This document shows, piece by piece, positions 51,857 through 60,735 of a DNA stretch of 64,000 nucleotides. A model generated the notes under the pieces. It was not told where the DNA came from and did not search any database. It saw only the letters and a program-made list of their open reading frames with translations. The DNA lies in the NCBI RefSeq assembly GCF_000472285.1, contig NZ_KI421413.1, positions 100,087 through 164,086 on the forward strand, read 5' to 3'. Every line of letters begins with the position of its first letter. The first letter of the stretch is position 1. This stretch comes from Desulfuromonas sp. TF (GTDB lineage: Bacteria; Desulfobacterota; Desulfuromonadia; Desulfuromonadales; ATBO01). The translations under genes were made by a program, and so were the position numbers.

Positions 51857-53547
51857 TATTTTCGCCCGATGACAGCCTCGGCGACGTTATAGGTATGGTC
51901 GCCTATCTTTTCAAAATTATGCAGCATGTCGATATAGATCAACCCAGGCAAAACAGCGCATTCGCCGGTGTTGAGGCGAGTAATGTGGTTGTTGCGCAGA
52001 TTCTCCTCAAGTTCGTCGATAGTCTCCTCCATGTGGTGGGCTTTCTCGAGGATTGTCAAATCCCCTCGTTCCATGGCTGCAAGGACAAAAGAAAGAAATT
52101 TTCGGCAGGTTTCCGCGATTTCTGCGATTTCTGCCATGCCCACATCGGAAAAGGCCACCTTCTGGTCTTTTTTCCTGCTTCCCAGGCGCCAGAGATTTTC
52201 GCAATGATCACCGACCCGTTCCAGGTCATTGACCATATGCATCATCGAGGCAATGCTCCTCGATGTTTCCTGGGTAATCGACTTCTGTGAAAGAGCTACG
52301 AGAAAATCTGTAATTTCTTTCTGCAGCATATCGACAATATCCTCTTTCTTTTCGAGGCCGGGAATCCGTTTTTCATCCTGATCCTGAAGAAAGAGGGCGG
52401 TTTCATCGAGCATTTCCAGGGCGATCTGAGCCATGCGTCTGGTCTCGGACTTGGCCTGTCCAAGCGCAATGGGAGGCGTATTGAGAACCCGGTTGTCGAT
52501 GTATTTGAGATGAAATTCCATCTCTTCTTCCCGCCCTCGGATGAGGAGAGTAGTCAGTTTCGCCAGAACTCCAACAAGGGGAAGGAATATGATGGTGTTG
52601 ACGATATTGAAGAGGGTGTGGGTGTTGGCGATATGCCGGGCGATGAAAGGCTTGTCGCCGAGGGCCGAGCCCAGGCTTGCCGCCTGCTGCTGGGTCTGCA
52701 CGACGAAATCTGCTTCGCCCGGGGTGATGCTGGACACGAAGTTCATAAAAAAGGGAAACAGGAGCAGCATGTAGCCGACGCCGATGAAATTGAAAAGAAA
52801 ATGGGCGAAAGCAGTGCGCCGGGCAGCGAGATTGGTACCGATGGCGGCCAGATTGGCAGTGATGGTGGTGCCGATGTTTTCACCGAGAATGATGGCCACG
52901 CTGGCCTCAAATGTCAGCAGGCCGCTTGAGGCCAGAGCCAGAGTTATACCGATACTGGCGGTACTGCTCTGGACAATGACGGTCATGATGGCGCCGATCA
53001 GCACGCCGAGGAGATGGTTGTCCCCGATCACCAGGAGCAAGTTCCGGAGTTCCTCGCTCCCTTTGACCGGACCGAAGGAATCCTTCATGATCTGCATGCC
53101 GAAGAAGAGGATGCCGAATCCCAGGATGACTTCACCGACGTACATCCATTTTCTGTTCCGGCTGAAGAGCTTCAGAGCCGTGCCGATGCCGATGGCGGGA
53201 AGGGCGAATTTGGTGATCTTGAAGGCGATGATCTGGGCGGTGACGGTGGTTCCTATATTGGCGCCAAGGACAACCCCGATAGATTGGACAAGGGACATCA
53301 GACCGGCATTGACGAACCCGACCACCATCACCGTCGTGGCGCTGGATGATTGAATAATGGCGGTCACCGCCAGGCCGACCAGGGTGCCGATAAGGCGGTT
53401 GTTGGTCAGCGCAGCCAGAATTTTGCGCATCCGGTCGCCGGCGACTTTCTGCAGACCCTCCGACATGATCTTCATGCCGAACAGGAACAACCCCAGTCCC
53501 CCCACGAGGCCGAATATGAGGTTCTGGTTGAAAAGAATTCCTAGCAT
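51856..53547 (-). CDS. Na/Pi cotransporter family protein with C-terminal PhoU-like domain
   Basis: 563 residues. Two inverted Na/Pi repeats carry the QSSSATTV and QSSTASIG signatures (about 65 and 193), with eight or more TM segments. A C-terminal helical PhoU-like domain (about 355-560) contains SIASMMHMVNDLERVGDHCE and DMLHNFEKIGDHTYNVAEA. It imports or exports phosphate with sodium, probably regulated by its own PhoU domain. Upstream of, and overlapping, ppx. Confidence 0.92.
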   Translation of the reverse strand: MLGILFNQNLIFGLVGGLGLFLFGMKIMSEGLQKVAGDRMRKILAALTNNRLIGTLVGLAVTAIIQSSSATTVMVVGFVNAGLMSLVQSIGVVLGANIGTTVTAQIIAFKITKFALPAIGIGTALKLFSRNRKWMYVGEVILGFGILFFGMQIMKDSFGPVKGSEELRNLLLVIGDNHLLGVLIGAIMTVIVQSSTASIGITLALASSGLLTFEASVAIILGENIGTTITANLAAIGTNLAARRTAFAHFLFNFIGVGYMLLLFPFFMNFVSSITPGEADFVVQTQQQAASLGSALGDKPFIARHIANTHTLFNIVNTIIFLPLVGVLAKLTTLLIRGREEEMEFHLKYIDNRVLNTPPIALGQAKSETRRMAQIALEMLDETALFLQDQDEKRIPGLEKKEDIVDMLQKEITDFLVALSQKSITQETSRSIASMMHMVNDLERVGDHCENLWRLGSRKKDQKVAFSDVGMAEIAEIAETCRKFLSFVLAAMERGDLTILEKAHHMEETIDELEENLRNNHITRLNTGECAVLPGLIYIDMLHNFEKIGDHTYNVAEAVIGRK

Positions 53548-53846
53548 GCTTTCACCCCGTTAAAATCATGATAACTTCAGCGCAAAGGATGCAACCAGAG
53601 CTTGAAAAACGGGGTGACTATAGCGGATAGATCATTATTTTTCAATGGAAAAGGGCCGAATGATACGGCAGGAAACTGCTGCAGGGAAGCCGGAACGATC
53701 AGCTGAACTCCAGCGATTCAGCAAGGATCAATAAAAATCCCGCTGCTTCGACCATGTATGCATCGGATAGAATGAAATAGGGGGAGAGAAAGGATGGGCA
53801 AAGATGTTCTACGGAAAATTATCGCATAAAAAGTGTTTCACCGGTC

Positions 53847-54317
53847 TCAGCCCTTTTGGCTCAGGGACCAGAGCAGCATTTCCCTGTACTCTTCGCTGTT
53901 TTCGCGAACTCGCCGGGAGAAGGTTCGAACGATGTTGCGCATGAGTTTGAGACCGAGTTTTGGATTTTTTTCGCAAAAAGCCTCAAAATCCTTTCTTTGC
54001 AGGCTCAAAAGGCAGGCATCCTCAGCAACTCGGGCTGTTGCGGAGCGAGGAGTTCCTTCCAGGATCGCCATTTCCCCAAAGAAATCCTCCGGGCCGAGAA
54101 TCACGAGGATTTTTTCGTCACCTTCTGCCAGCATCTTTGAGATCTTGATGGTTCCCTGTCCTATGAGATAAAGGGATTCACCAAGCATATTTTCGACAAA
54201 TACGGTTTTCCCCTCCGTTATCCTTTTTTCCTCCAGGAGCGACTCCAGTGAATCGATCTCCGCATCGGACAACCCTTCAAAGAGGGGACTGTTTTTCATT
54301 TCCGCCAATCTACCCAT
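53847..54317 (-). CDS. Cyclic-nucleotide-binding (CRP-type sensor) domain protein
   Basis: 156 residues, starting MGRLAEMKNSPLFEGLSDAE. The cNMP-binding fold has FVENMLGESLYLIGQGTIKI and the phosphate-binding cassette FFGEMAILEGTPRSATARV. No helix-turn-helix follows; the protein ends in a helical tail. So it is a stand-alone sensor or adaptor rather than a CRP/FNR transcription factor. AAGGTAG precedes the start at 54317. Confidence 0.85.
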   Translation of the reverse strand: MGRLAEMKNSPLFEGLSDAEIDSLESLLEEKRITEGKTVFVENMLGESLYLIGQGTIKISKMLAEGDEKILVILGPEDFFGEMAILEGTPRSATARVAEDACLLSLQRKDFEAFCEKNPKLGLKLMRNIVRTFSRRVRENSEEYREMLLWSLSQKG

Positions 54318-54467
54318 CAGTTCACTACCTTTATTCGACGTTGATTCAGTTCCTCCACAGAACAGTTGCGTACATTGCCAAAGTTCTGCGCGGGAAGGTC
54401 TCTGAAGAGAGGCAGGAAGCAACGGAAGAATGATGGTGCTTAACGGCTGGAAGAATTGTCCACAGCC

Positions 54468-54743
54468 TCAGTTGTTGACCTTCTCGCGAAGTTCCTTTCC
54501 CACTTTGAAGAATGGAAGCCTCTTCGGCTTGACTTCGATAACTTCGCCCGTTTTCGGGTTGCGTCCCGTATAGGCTTTGTAGTCCTTGACCACAAAACTG
54601 CCGAATCCGCGAATTTCGATGCGACCGCCACCGGAGAGCGTTTCGGCCATTGAGTCGAAGATAAGGTTGACGATTTCTTCCGATTTTTTGTAGGTAAGGG
54701 CCTTAGAATTGGCCAGAGATTCCACCAGTTCCGACTTGTTCAT
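54468..54743 (-). CDS. HU/IHF-family DNA-bending protein
   Basis: 91 residues. MNKSELVESLANSKALTYKK, the beta-arm region IEIRGFGSFVVKDYKAYTGR, NPKTGEVIEV and the end KRLPFFKVGKELREKV are typical; the pattern is closest to the IHF-beta/HU group of deltaproteobacteria. GGAGG precedes the start. It compacts and bends DNA. Confidence 0.93.
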   Translation of the reverse strand: MNKSELVESLANSKALTYKKSEEIVNLIFDSMAETLSGGGRIEIRGFGSFVVKDYKAYTGRNPKTGEVIEVKPKRLPFFKVGKELREKVNN

Positions 54744-54866
54744 ATTGCCTCCATGACCTTTGTTGCTGTGGGTCGGAAGCTTTGGAAGCTTTAGGGCTGA
54801 GCCGACCCTCAGGTTATTAAAAGTATACACAGCAGGTCGGGCTGTCAATAGAGTAGTCAAGAATTT

Positions 54867-56162
54867 TCAGGGACTTCCGTGCGTTTTGTCTCCAAGGGCA
54901 TTCAATAAAACGGAACCCTCCTTTTGAAGTTCCGGATCGAGATCCGGATCGGCCAGAGCGTTATTCAGAAGCTTTATTCCCTCCTTCTTCCAGCCCTTGG
55001 CGATGTAGGTTTGAGCAATACGCATCGCCCAGCGGGACTGATCGGTCCCCTGGCGGAGCGCTCCCTTGAAAGTTTCGAGGGCTTTATCTAAATTTTTATT
55101 CTGCCGCAGCCAGAACTCGGCAAGCGGGATGGCCACGCCGCCGGAACACCCACCGCCGCCGGGAATCCGTTGCAGGATGACTTCCGCTTCGCCTAACATT
55201 CCTGATTTCTCCTGGAGGGACGCCGTGAGAAGAAGAATGCGCGGGTCGGCATTTCCGGCAGCGATTGCCTTGGATCCGTGTTGCAGTGCCTTCTCCGCAT
55301 GGCCGAGACGGGCGAATAAGGCCGCCAGACCTCCATGACAAAAAGCGGGATCTCCCCCCTTATCCAAAATACTCTCCAGCCTCTTCCGCGCCACATCCTC
55401 TTTCCCTCCGGCAGTCTCGAGAGCAATCAGCGTCTCAAGAATAAGGGTGTGGCCGGGGTTGAGGGTCAGGGCTGTTTCCAGTTCCCGGCAGGCACGACTC
55501 AACTCTCCAAGACGCGCAAAAAGAGCGCCGAGTTCGAAATGGTACAGATCGTTGCGTTCATTCTGCGGAACCGTTTTGAAAATTTCCGCCGCCTCCTCGT
55601 CTCGGCCTTCATGGGCCAGAAGAAAAGCTTTCCGAAAGGCTTCACTGCTTTCGATGCAGGTCGTGGCCATATCTGATGGATAGGAGCTCAGCACCAATTC
55701 AAGGCGGGTTATTTCGTCAAGGTGGGGATCGTCTGAATCGTCCTTGTCGGCGGAAACGGGTCTGCCGCTGTCGAAGCATTTCGAACCGCAGCCGGGTGCA
55801 GCAGAAGCGGACGGAACGAACCCGGGATTCTCTGCAGTTGACATCGCCTCCTGGGCCTGGATGATACGCCGGGCGAGATGATTGCTTCGCACCTGGGCGG
55901 CGGCCAGGGTGAAGTGCTCGGCAGCGCGTTCCCTGTCGCCGCCGCGCAGGCATCCTTCGCCTTCGACAAGATTCAATTCGGCCAGGCCGTCGCCGGCGGA
56001 CTCCAGCAGCTGATCCAGTTCTCCAGCCGCGTCCGAATCAAGGGCGGTGCGGTCCAGGGCTTCGCCCATGGCCAGGGCGTCAGCCCAGCGTTTTTGTCCG
56101 ACAGCCTTACGCAAAGCGGCCAGAGGGTCGCTCTGGCCGAAAATTCTCTTGAAAAAATTCAT
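54867..56162 (-). CDS. TPR-repeat protein
   Basis: 431 residues, no signal peptide or TM. Several degenerate TPR units are visible from about residue 170 on (AFLLAHEGRDEEAAEIFKTV, FELGALFARLGELSRACREL, GLAALFARLGHAEKALQHGS). The N-terminal 110 residues are also helical (WADALAMGEALDRTAL). A low-complexity Ser/Asp linker with two Cys (GCGSKC) lies near 123-145. A cytoplasmic scaffold of unknown partner. It precedes no obvious partner gene; the XRE-cupin gene ends 12 bp upstream on the same strand. Confidence 0.75.
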   Translation of the reverse strand: MNFFKRIFGQSDPLAALRKAVGQKRWADALAMGEALDRTALDSDAAGELDQLLESAGDGLAELNLVEGEGCLRGGDRERAAEHFTLAAAQVRSNHLARRIIQAQEAMSTAENPGFVPSASAAPGCGSKCFDSGRPVSADKDDSDDPHLDEITRLELVLSSYPSDMATTCIESSEAFRKAFLLAHEGRDEEAAEIFKTVPQNERNDLYHFELGALFARLGELSRACRELETALTLNPGHTLILETLIALETAGGKEDVARKRLESILDKGGDPAFCHGGLAALFARLGHAEKALQHGSKAIAAGNADPRILLLTASLQEKSGMLGEAEVILQRIPGGGGCSGGVAIPLAEFWLRQNKNLDKALETFKGALRQGTDQSRWAMRIAQTYIAKGWKKEGIKLLNNALADPDLDPELQKEGSVLLNALGDKTHGSP

Positions 56163-56174
56163 TTGCTTCCGATT

Positions 56175-56741
56175 TCAGATGATGGTGAAGGGCGAAAGGG
56201 TCCAGATAACCTTTGCCTCCCCTTCGCCGATATTGTCCCACCGATGCGGAAGATGGGATTTGAACGAGAGGCTGTCGCCGGCATTGAGTACATGTTTTTC
56301 TCCGGCAATGACGACCTTGAGGCGACCCTCCAGAACATAAATAAGCTCATCGCCTGGATGATACATATTTTCCACCCCGCTGCTTCCGCCGGCGCCGACA
56401 GTGCAGAAGAAGGACGTGAACTGGGGATCCCTCAGCCCCGAAGTGAACGATTCGGTATGCATGTTATGTTCATCATCGTACACGGTTTTATCACGCTCTC
56501 CTGGAGAAGAGAAGACAATTTCGTGAGTAGTCGCCACCTCTTCGACAAAATAATTGATGCTCTTATCGAAGACCCCAGCCAGTTTCATGAGTATCTCCAC
56601 CGAGGGGATGGTCAAGCCCCTTTCGATCCTGGAGATCATATTAGAGGAAACCAGCGACTTCTCGGCGAGTTCCTGGATGGTCAAATCGTTTTTCAGACGG
56701 ATGGCTTTAAGTTTCTTTCCGACTATTTTTTTGATCTTCAT
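56175..56741 (-). CDS. XRE-family regulator with cupin domain (paralogue 1)
   Basis: 188 residues. The HTH is LKAIRLKNDLTIQELAEKSL followed by VSSNMISRIERGLTIPSVEI. A cupin-2 domain lies at about 110-185 (HPGDELIYVLEGRLKVVIAG, LPHRWDN). Regulators of this kind control amino-acid, polyamine or central metabolic genes and sense a small ligand through the cupin. A near neighbour (56797-57363) is a clear paralogue. Confidence 0.9.
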   Translation of the reverse strand: MKIKKIVGKKLKAIRLKNDLTIQELAEKSLVSSNMISRIERGLTIPSVEILMKLAGVFDKSINYFVEEVATTHEIVFSSPGERDKTVYDDEHNMHTESFTSGLRDPQFTSFFCTVGAGGSSGVENMYHPGDELIYVLEGRLKVVIAGEKHVLNAGDSLSFKSHLPHRWDNIGEGEAKVIWTLSPFTII

Positions 56742-56796
56742 AAATTCGATCCCCGATTGCGGCGGCTTGCGGCGGAATGATCCCCGGTTTCAGTAT

Positions 56797-57363
56797 TCAT
56801 TGCGTCACGTTGGGAGCCGGAGAGACAACCCACATCACCAATGTCTGCCCGTCATAACGATTTTCCCAACGATGGGGGAGAGAACCTTTGAAGGTAAGGG
56901 AATCTCCCTCCTCCAACTGGTAATGCTCTCCCTCTATAAAAAAGCCCAGCCTTCCTTGAAGAACAAGTGCGAATTCCTCGCCCGAATGGACCATTTCGCC
57001 CTCTCCGCTGGTGCATCCATTTTCGAGGGTATCGTAAAATACGGCAAAACTCGGATCACGGACGCCTTGAGTCAGGCTGGTGATCTGGTGTTTGTCCTCA
57101 AAGAAGAAAATCGGTTCACCCTCCCCTTTTCGGGTATGCACGACCGTTTTCCCTTTTTCCGCCTCCTCGACAAAGTAATTGATGCTCATCCCGAAGGCAT
57201 TGGCCAGCTTCACCAGGATCTCCACGGAAGGGATTGTGAGGCCCCTCTCGATCCGGGAGATCATGTTGGAGGAAACCTGCGATTTTTCCGCAAGTTCCTG
57301 GATGGTCATGTCGTTTTTGAGACGGGTGGTCTTCAGCTTTTTGCCGATAAGTCCTTTAATCAT
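56797..57363 (-). CDS. XRE-family regulator with cupin domain (paralogue 2)
   Basis: 188 residues from the start at 57363. The HTH is LKTTRLKNDMTIQELAEKSQ with VSSNMISRIERGLTIPSVEI, nearly identical to paralogue 1. The cupin half (HSGEEFALVLQGRLGFFIEG, LPHRWEN) has diverged more. Such tandem pairs suggest that both bind similar DNA sites but respond to different ligands. AAGGAAC precedes the start. Divergent from bioB. Confidence 0.9.
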   Translation of the reverse strand: MIKGLIGKKLKTTRLKNDMTIQELAEKSQVSSNMISRIERGLTIPSVEILVKLANAFGMSINYFVEEAEKGKTVVHTRKGEGEPIFFFEDKHQITSLTQGVRDPSFAVFYDTLENGCTSGEGEMVHSGEEFALVLQGRLGFFIEGEHYQLEEGDSLTFKGSLPHRWENRYDGQTLVMWVVSPAPNVTQ

Positions 57364-57460
57364 CTGCGTTCCTTCTGATAAAATAAAATGATGTTCTACC
57401 ATTTTCCAGGAGGAGTGTCAATACGATATGAGAAAAAGGACCGCAAGAATGGTATTTGGA

Positions 57461-57492
57461 TTGTCAACCGTTAGTCTCTTATGGGTTGACAA
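57461..57492. promoter_or_regulatory. Biotin operator (BirA-type binding site)
   Basis: A perfect 9-bp inverted repeat, TTGTCAACC (57461-57469) and GGTTGACAA (57484-57492), with a 14-bp spacer. This matches the known BirA operator plan (TTGTnAACC-N14..16-GGTTnACAA). It overlaps the bioB -35 box, so biotinoyl-AMP-BirA should block RNA polymerase. Confidence 0.9.
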
Positions 57493-57513
57493 TCGTGGTC
57501 ACATCTTTATAAT
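57486..57513 (+). promoter_or_regulatory. Consensus promoter of bioBDA
   Basis: TTGACA (57486-57491), 16-bp spacer, TATAAT (57508-57513): both hexamers match the sigma-70 consensus exactly. The start site should be about 30 bp before the bioB ATG. Confidence 0.92.
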
Positions 57514-57548
57514 CGGAACGAAAAAAGTCGATCCAAAAGGAGCATGAC

Positions 57549-58535
57549 ATGATCAAGAATTCGGCAGATGAACTGCCTGAACGCATCCTGAAGGGGGGAG
57601 CCCCCACCGAAGAAGAGGCCCTGAGAATCCTGCAGACCGGCGGGGCGGAACTTACCGCCATCCTGGCAGGCGCTCATCGCATCCGTGAGCGGTTCTTTGG
57701 CAATCGCATCGAACTCTGCTCCATCATCAACGCCAAATCCGGACGATGCGCGGAAAACTGCGCCTTCTGCGCTCAGTCGGGACACCACCGGACCGATGTC
57801 CCGGTTTACCCTCTGAAGTCACACGAAGACATTGTTCAGGGCGCGCACCGAGCCCAGGCGGATGGGTCACACTGTTACGGCATCGTCACCAGCGGAACCC
57901 GGGTGCAGCCCGGCGAGGAGCTGGAGCGCATTCTTTCGGCAATTCGTCAGATCCGCAGCGAAACAACGATAGAACCTTCAGTCTCCCTGGGCCTTCTGAA
58001 CGTCGAGACGGCAAGGGCTCTCGCCGACGCCGGCTGCGTAACTTACCATCACAACCTCGAGACGGCCCGGTCGTTTTTCCCGAACATCTGCACCACTCAC
58101 GACTACGAAGAGGATGTTCAGACCGTTCGCCTGGCCAAGGCGGCCGGGATGAAAGTCTGCTGCGGCGGCATCTTCGGACTCGGGGAATCGCTGGAACAGC
58201 GGGTGGAGATGGCCTTTACCATCCGGGATCTGGAGGTTGATTCGGTTCCCTTGAACTTCCTCAATCCCATCGCGGGCACACCTCTGGAAGGGGCGAAAAA
58301 TCTCACTCCACTTGACTGCCTGCGGATCATCGCCCTGTTCCGGTACCTGCTCCCGGATCGCAGGATCAGCGTGTGCGGCGGCCGCGAACCGAATCTGCGG
58401 GATTTTCAATCATGGATTTTCATGGCCGGCGCAAGCGGCACCATGATCGGCAATTACCTGACCACCAGCGGCCGGGACCGAGAAGCCGACCTGCAGATGC
58501 TTCGGGATGCCGAGGTGGAAATCGATGTCTGCTGA
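57549..58535 (+). CDS. bioB: Biotin synthase
   Basis: 328 residues. The radical SAM motif is RCAENCAFCAQSG (CxxxCxxC); YHHNLETA and VPLNFLNPI are BioB signatures, and the 2Fe-2S ligands lie in conserved Cys/Arg positions. It inserts sulfur into dethiobiotin. AAGGAGC lies upstream of ATG 57549. First gene of bioBDA; its stop overlaps the bioD start by 11 bp. Confidence 0.96.
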   Translation: MIKNSADELPERILKGGAPTEEEALRILQTGGAELTAILAGAHRIRERFFGNRIELCSIINAKSGRCAENCAFCAQSGHHRTDVPVYPLKSHEDIVQGAHRAQADGSHCYGIVTSGTRVQPGEELERILSAIRQIRSETTIEPSVSLGLLNVETARALADAGCVTYHHNLETARSFFPNICTTHDYEEDVQTVRLAKAAGMKVCCGGIFGLGESLEQRVEMAFTIRDLEVDSVPLNFLNPIAGTPLEGAKNLTPLDCLRIIALFRYLLPDRRISVCGGREPNLRDFQSWIFMAGASGTMIGNYLTTSGRDREADLQMLRDAEVEIDVC

Positions 58536-59277
58536 TTTGCCGAAGGCCGCAGGCGTCTTCGTCACCGGGACCGACACCGGGGTGGGGAAGACCCTGGTGG
58601 CCGCCGCCCTCGCCCGTTTCCTGCGTGAGCGGGGACTCCGGGTGGGAGTCATGAAGCCGGTTGAAACGGGGGTTGCGGATCCCTCCCGTCCCGGCCAGGA
58701 TGCGGCCCTCCTGCAGTGGTCCAGCGGCAGCGGCGAAGATCCGGAAACCATCGCTCCCTATCGGATGCGCCAACCCCTCGCTCCGTCGGTGGCCGCCGAG
58801 AAGGAAGGGGTCCGCATCGATCCGGCGCGGATCATCGATGCGGCCCGCCGCCTGTCGGCAAACAACGATTTTATCATCGTCGAAGGCGCGGGCGGCCTTA
58901 TGGTTCCCCTTTCGGGAGGTCTGCTCATGGCCGATCTCGCCCGCGATATCGGCTTTCCCCTGCTGGTGGTCTGTCGTCCCGGCCTCGGAACCCTCAACCA
59001 TACCCTGCTGACCATCTTCGCCGCCCGGTCCATGGAGATTCCCCTGGCCGGCTTTTTCATCAACGGCATGCCGCTGGAGCCCGATCCCGCCGAAGAATCA
59101 GCTCCCCACACGCTGGCCTCACTGGCCTCCGCCGACCTGCTCGGGGTACTGCCCCGTGTACAGGGAGATGACCGACAGAAGGTCGTGGCCCTTGCGGAAG
59201 AGATCAGCGCTCTGCCCACCCTTCCCTGGCTGCTGGCAAATCTCGAAGTTCCTCGGCAACAGGGGAAACAACTTTAA
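58525..59277 (+). CDS. bioD: Dethiobiotin synthetase
   Basis: 250 residues. Walker A is VTGTDTGVGKTLVAAAL near residue 13; KPVETG and VEGAGGLMVPL are BioD motifs. It closes the ureido ring of dethiobiotin using CO2 and ATP. The ATG at 58525 lies within the end of bioB, so translation is likely coupled. Confidence 0.94.
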   Translation: MSADLPKAAGVFVTGTDTGVGKTLVAAALARFLRERGLRVGVMKPVETGVADPSRPGQDAALLQWSSGSGEDPETIAPYRMRQPLAPSVAAEKEGVRIDPARIIDAARRLSANNDFIIVEGAGGLMVPLSGGLLMADLARDIGFPLLVVCRPGLGTLNHTLLTIFAARSMEIPLAGFFINGMPLEPDPAEESAPHTLASLASADLLGVLPRVQGDDRQKVVALAEEISALPTLPWLLANLEVPRQQGKQL

Positions 59278-59285
59278 AGATTGCT

Positions 59286-60644
59286 ATGAAACGAATGGAT
59301 ATTGCAGAGCTTTTAAGGCTTGACCGGGAGCATGTCTGGCATCCCTGCACTCAGCAGAAGGATCATGAGCTCCTCCCACCCATCCCCATCGACCGGGGAG
59401 AGGGTGTTCATCTCATCGATTTCGAAGGGAAACGGTATATCGACGGGGTATCCTCCTGGTGGGTCAATCTCTTTGGCCACAACCATCCCCGCCTCAACAG
59501 GGCCCTCACCGAGCAGGCGGGTCGCATCGCTCATCACATTTTCGCCGGCTTCACCCACGAGCCCGCGGTGGAGCTTTCCCGACGGCTGTGTGAACTCGCT
59601 CCCGGAGCATTGAACAAGGTGTTCTTCGCCGACAACGGCTCCGCCGCCGTAGAAGTCGCACTGAAGATGAGCTTTCAGTACTGGCAGCAGACGGGAATTC
59701 CTCAAAAAACCCGCTTCGTCTCCATCACCGAAGCCTACCACGGCGAAACCCTCGGCGCGCTCTCCGTCGGAGGTTGCGAACTCTACCGGGAAATCTACCA
59801 GCCGATCCTGCTGGAGGGATTTCAGGTCCAGGGGCCCGACTGTTTCCGCTGTGCCTACGGACTTGAGCGAGACTCCTGCGACGCCCCCTGTTTCGAGCAC
59901 ATGCAGTCCCTGCTGGAGCGGGAGCACGAGAACATCGCTGCGGTCATTATCGAACCGTTGATCCAGGGGGCCGCGGGGATGCGCATCTATCCGCCTGTCT
60001 ACCTGAAAAAACTGCGCGCTCTCTGTGACGCTTTTGCCGTTCACTATATCGCCGACGAGATCGCCGTCGGCTTCGGCCGCACCGGCAGGATGTTCGCCAA
60101 CGAGCATGCGGAGGTGGCCCCTGATTTCATGTGCCTCTCCAAAGGGATCACCGGCGGCTATCTTCCTCTCTCGGTGACCCTGACCACCGATGAAATCTAC
60201 GCCGCCTTCTACGACGACTACGCCTCCATGAAGGCCTTTCTCCACTCCCATTCCTATACCGGCAATCCCCTGGCCTGCGCTGTTGCTGTGGAAGTGCTGA
60301 AGATTTTCGAGGAAGAGGATATTCTTTCTTCCCTCGCTCCGAAAATGGCCCTCCTCGATGCCCAGGCCGAACGGTTCGAAGCTCTGCCCCATGTCGGGGA
60401 ATTCCGTCGCTGCGGGATGGTGGCGGCCGTGGAGATGGTGGGGGAAAAGAAGGGCAAGGTCCCCTATCCATGGCAGGAGCGTCGGGGGCTTGAAGTCTAC
60501 AGGAAGGCCCTGAACATGGGCGCACTGCTGCGCCCCCTTGGGAATGTTGTCTACTTCATGCCGCCGCTGACCATTGCCGAAGACGAATTGCGGCAGCTTC
60601 TGGATATCGCCTTCGCTGCGATTTCGGAGGTCACCGCAGACTAA
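59286..60644 (+). CDS. bioA: Adenosylmethionine-8-amino-7-oxononanoate aminotransferase
   Basis: 452 residues. [13 protein letters not shown] at the N-terminus is the BioA signature; the PLP lysine is in [12 protein letters not shown]. It converts KAPA to DAPA using SAM as amino donor. It starts 8 bp after bioD. bioF and bioC/H are not in the window. Confidence 0.95.
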   Translation: MKRMDIAELLRLDREHVWHPCTQQKDHELLPPIPIDRGEGVHLIDFEGKRYIDGVSSWWVNLFGHNHPRLNRALTEQAGRIAHHIFAGFTHEPAVELSRRLCELAPGALNKVFFADNGSAAVEVALKMSFQYWQQTGIPQKTRFVSITEAYHGETLGALSVGGCELYREIYQPILLEGFQVQGPDCFRCAYGLERDSCDAPCFEHMQSLLEREHENIAAVIIEPLIQGAAGMRIYPPVYLKKLRALCDAFAVHYIADEIAVGFGRTGRMFANEHAEVAPDFMCLSKGITGGYLPLSVTLTTDEIYAAFYDDYASMKAFLHSHSYTGNPLACAVAVEVLKIFEEEDILSSLAPKMALLDAQAERFEALPHVGEFRRCGMVAAVEMVGEKKGKVPYPWQERRGLEVYRKALNMGALLRPLGNVVYFMPPLTIAEDELRQLLDIAFAAISEVTAD

Positions 60645-60674
60645 CGGGGTAGGTCGAAGCCAAACCTCCTCTAA

Positions 60675-60708
60675 CAAGAAATGGCAGCCTTTGGGCTGCC
60701 ATTTCTTG
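60675..60708. terminator. Bidirectional terminator between bioA and prc
   Basis: A perfect 15-bp stem, CAAGAAATGGCAGCC (60675-60689) with GGCTGCCATTTCTTG (60694-60708), loop TTTG. It serves the convergent bioA and prc genes. Confidence 0.8.
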
Positions 60709-60735
60709 TACGGTTATAAACTTTTAGTATCACCT

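Noticed and set aside
53548-53846. Search for a gene or RNA between the Na/Pi transporter and the cNMP-binding protein
   Set aside because: 299 bp with no frame carrying a ribosome-binding site, no hairpin with T-run and no repeat that I could support.
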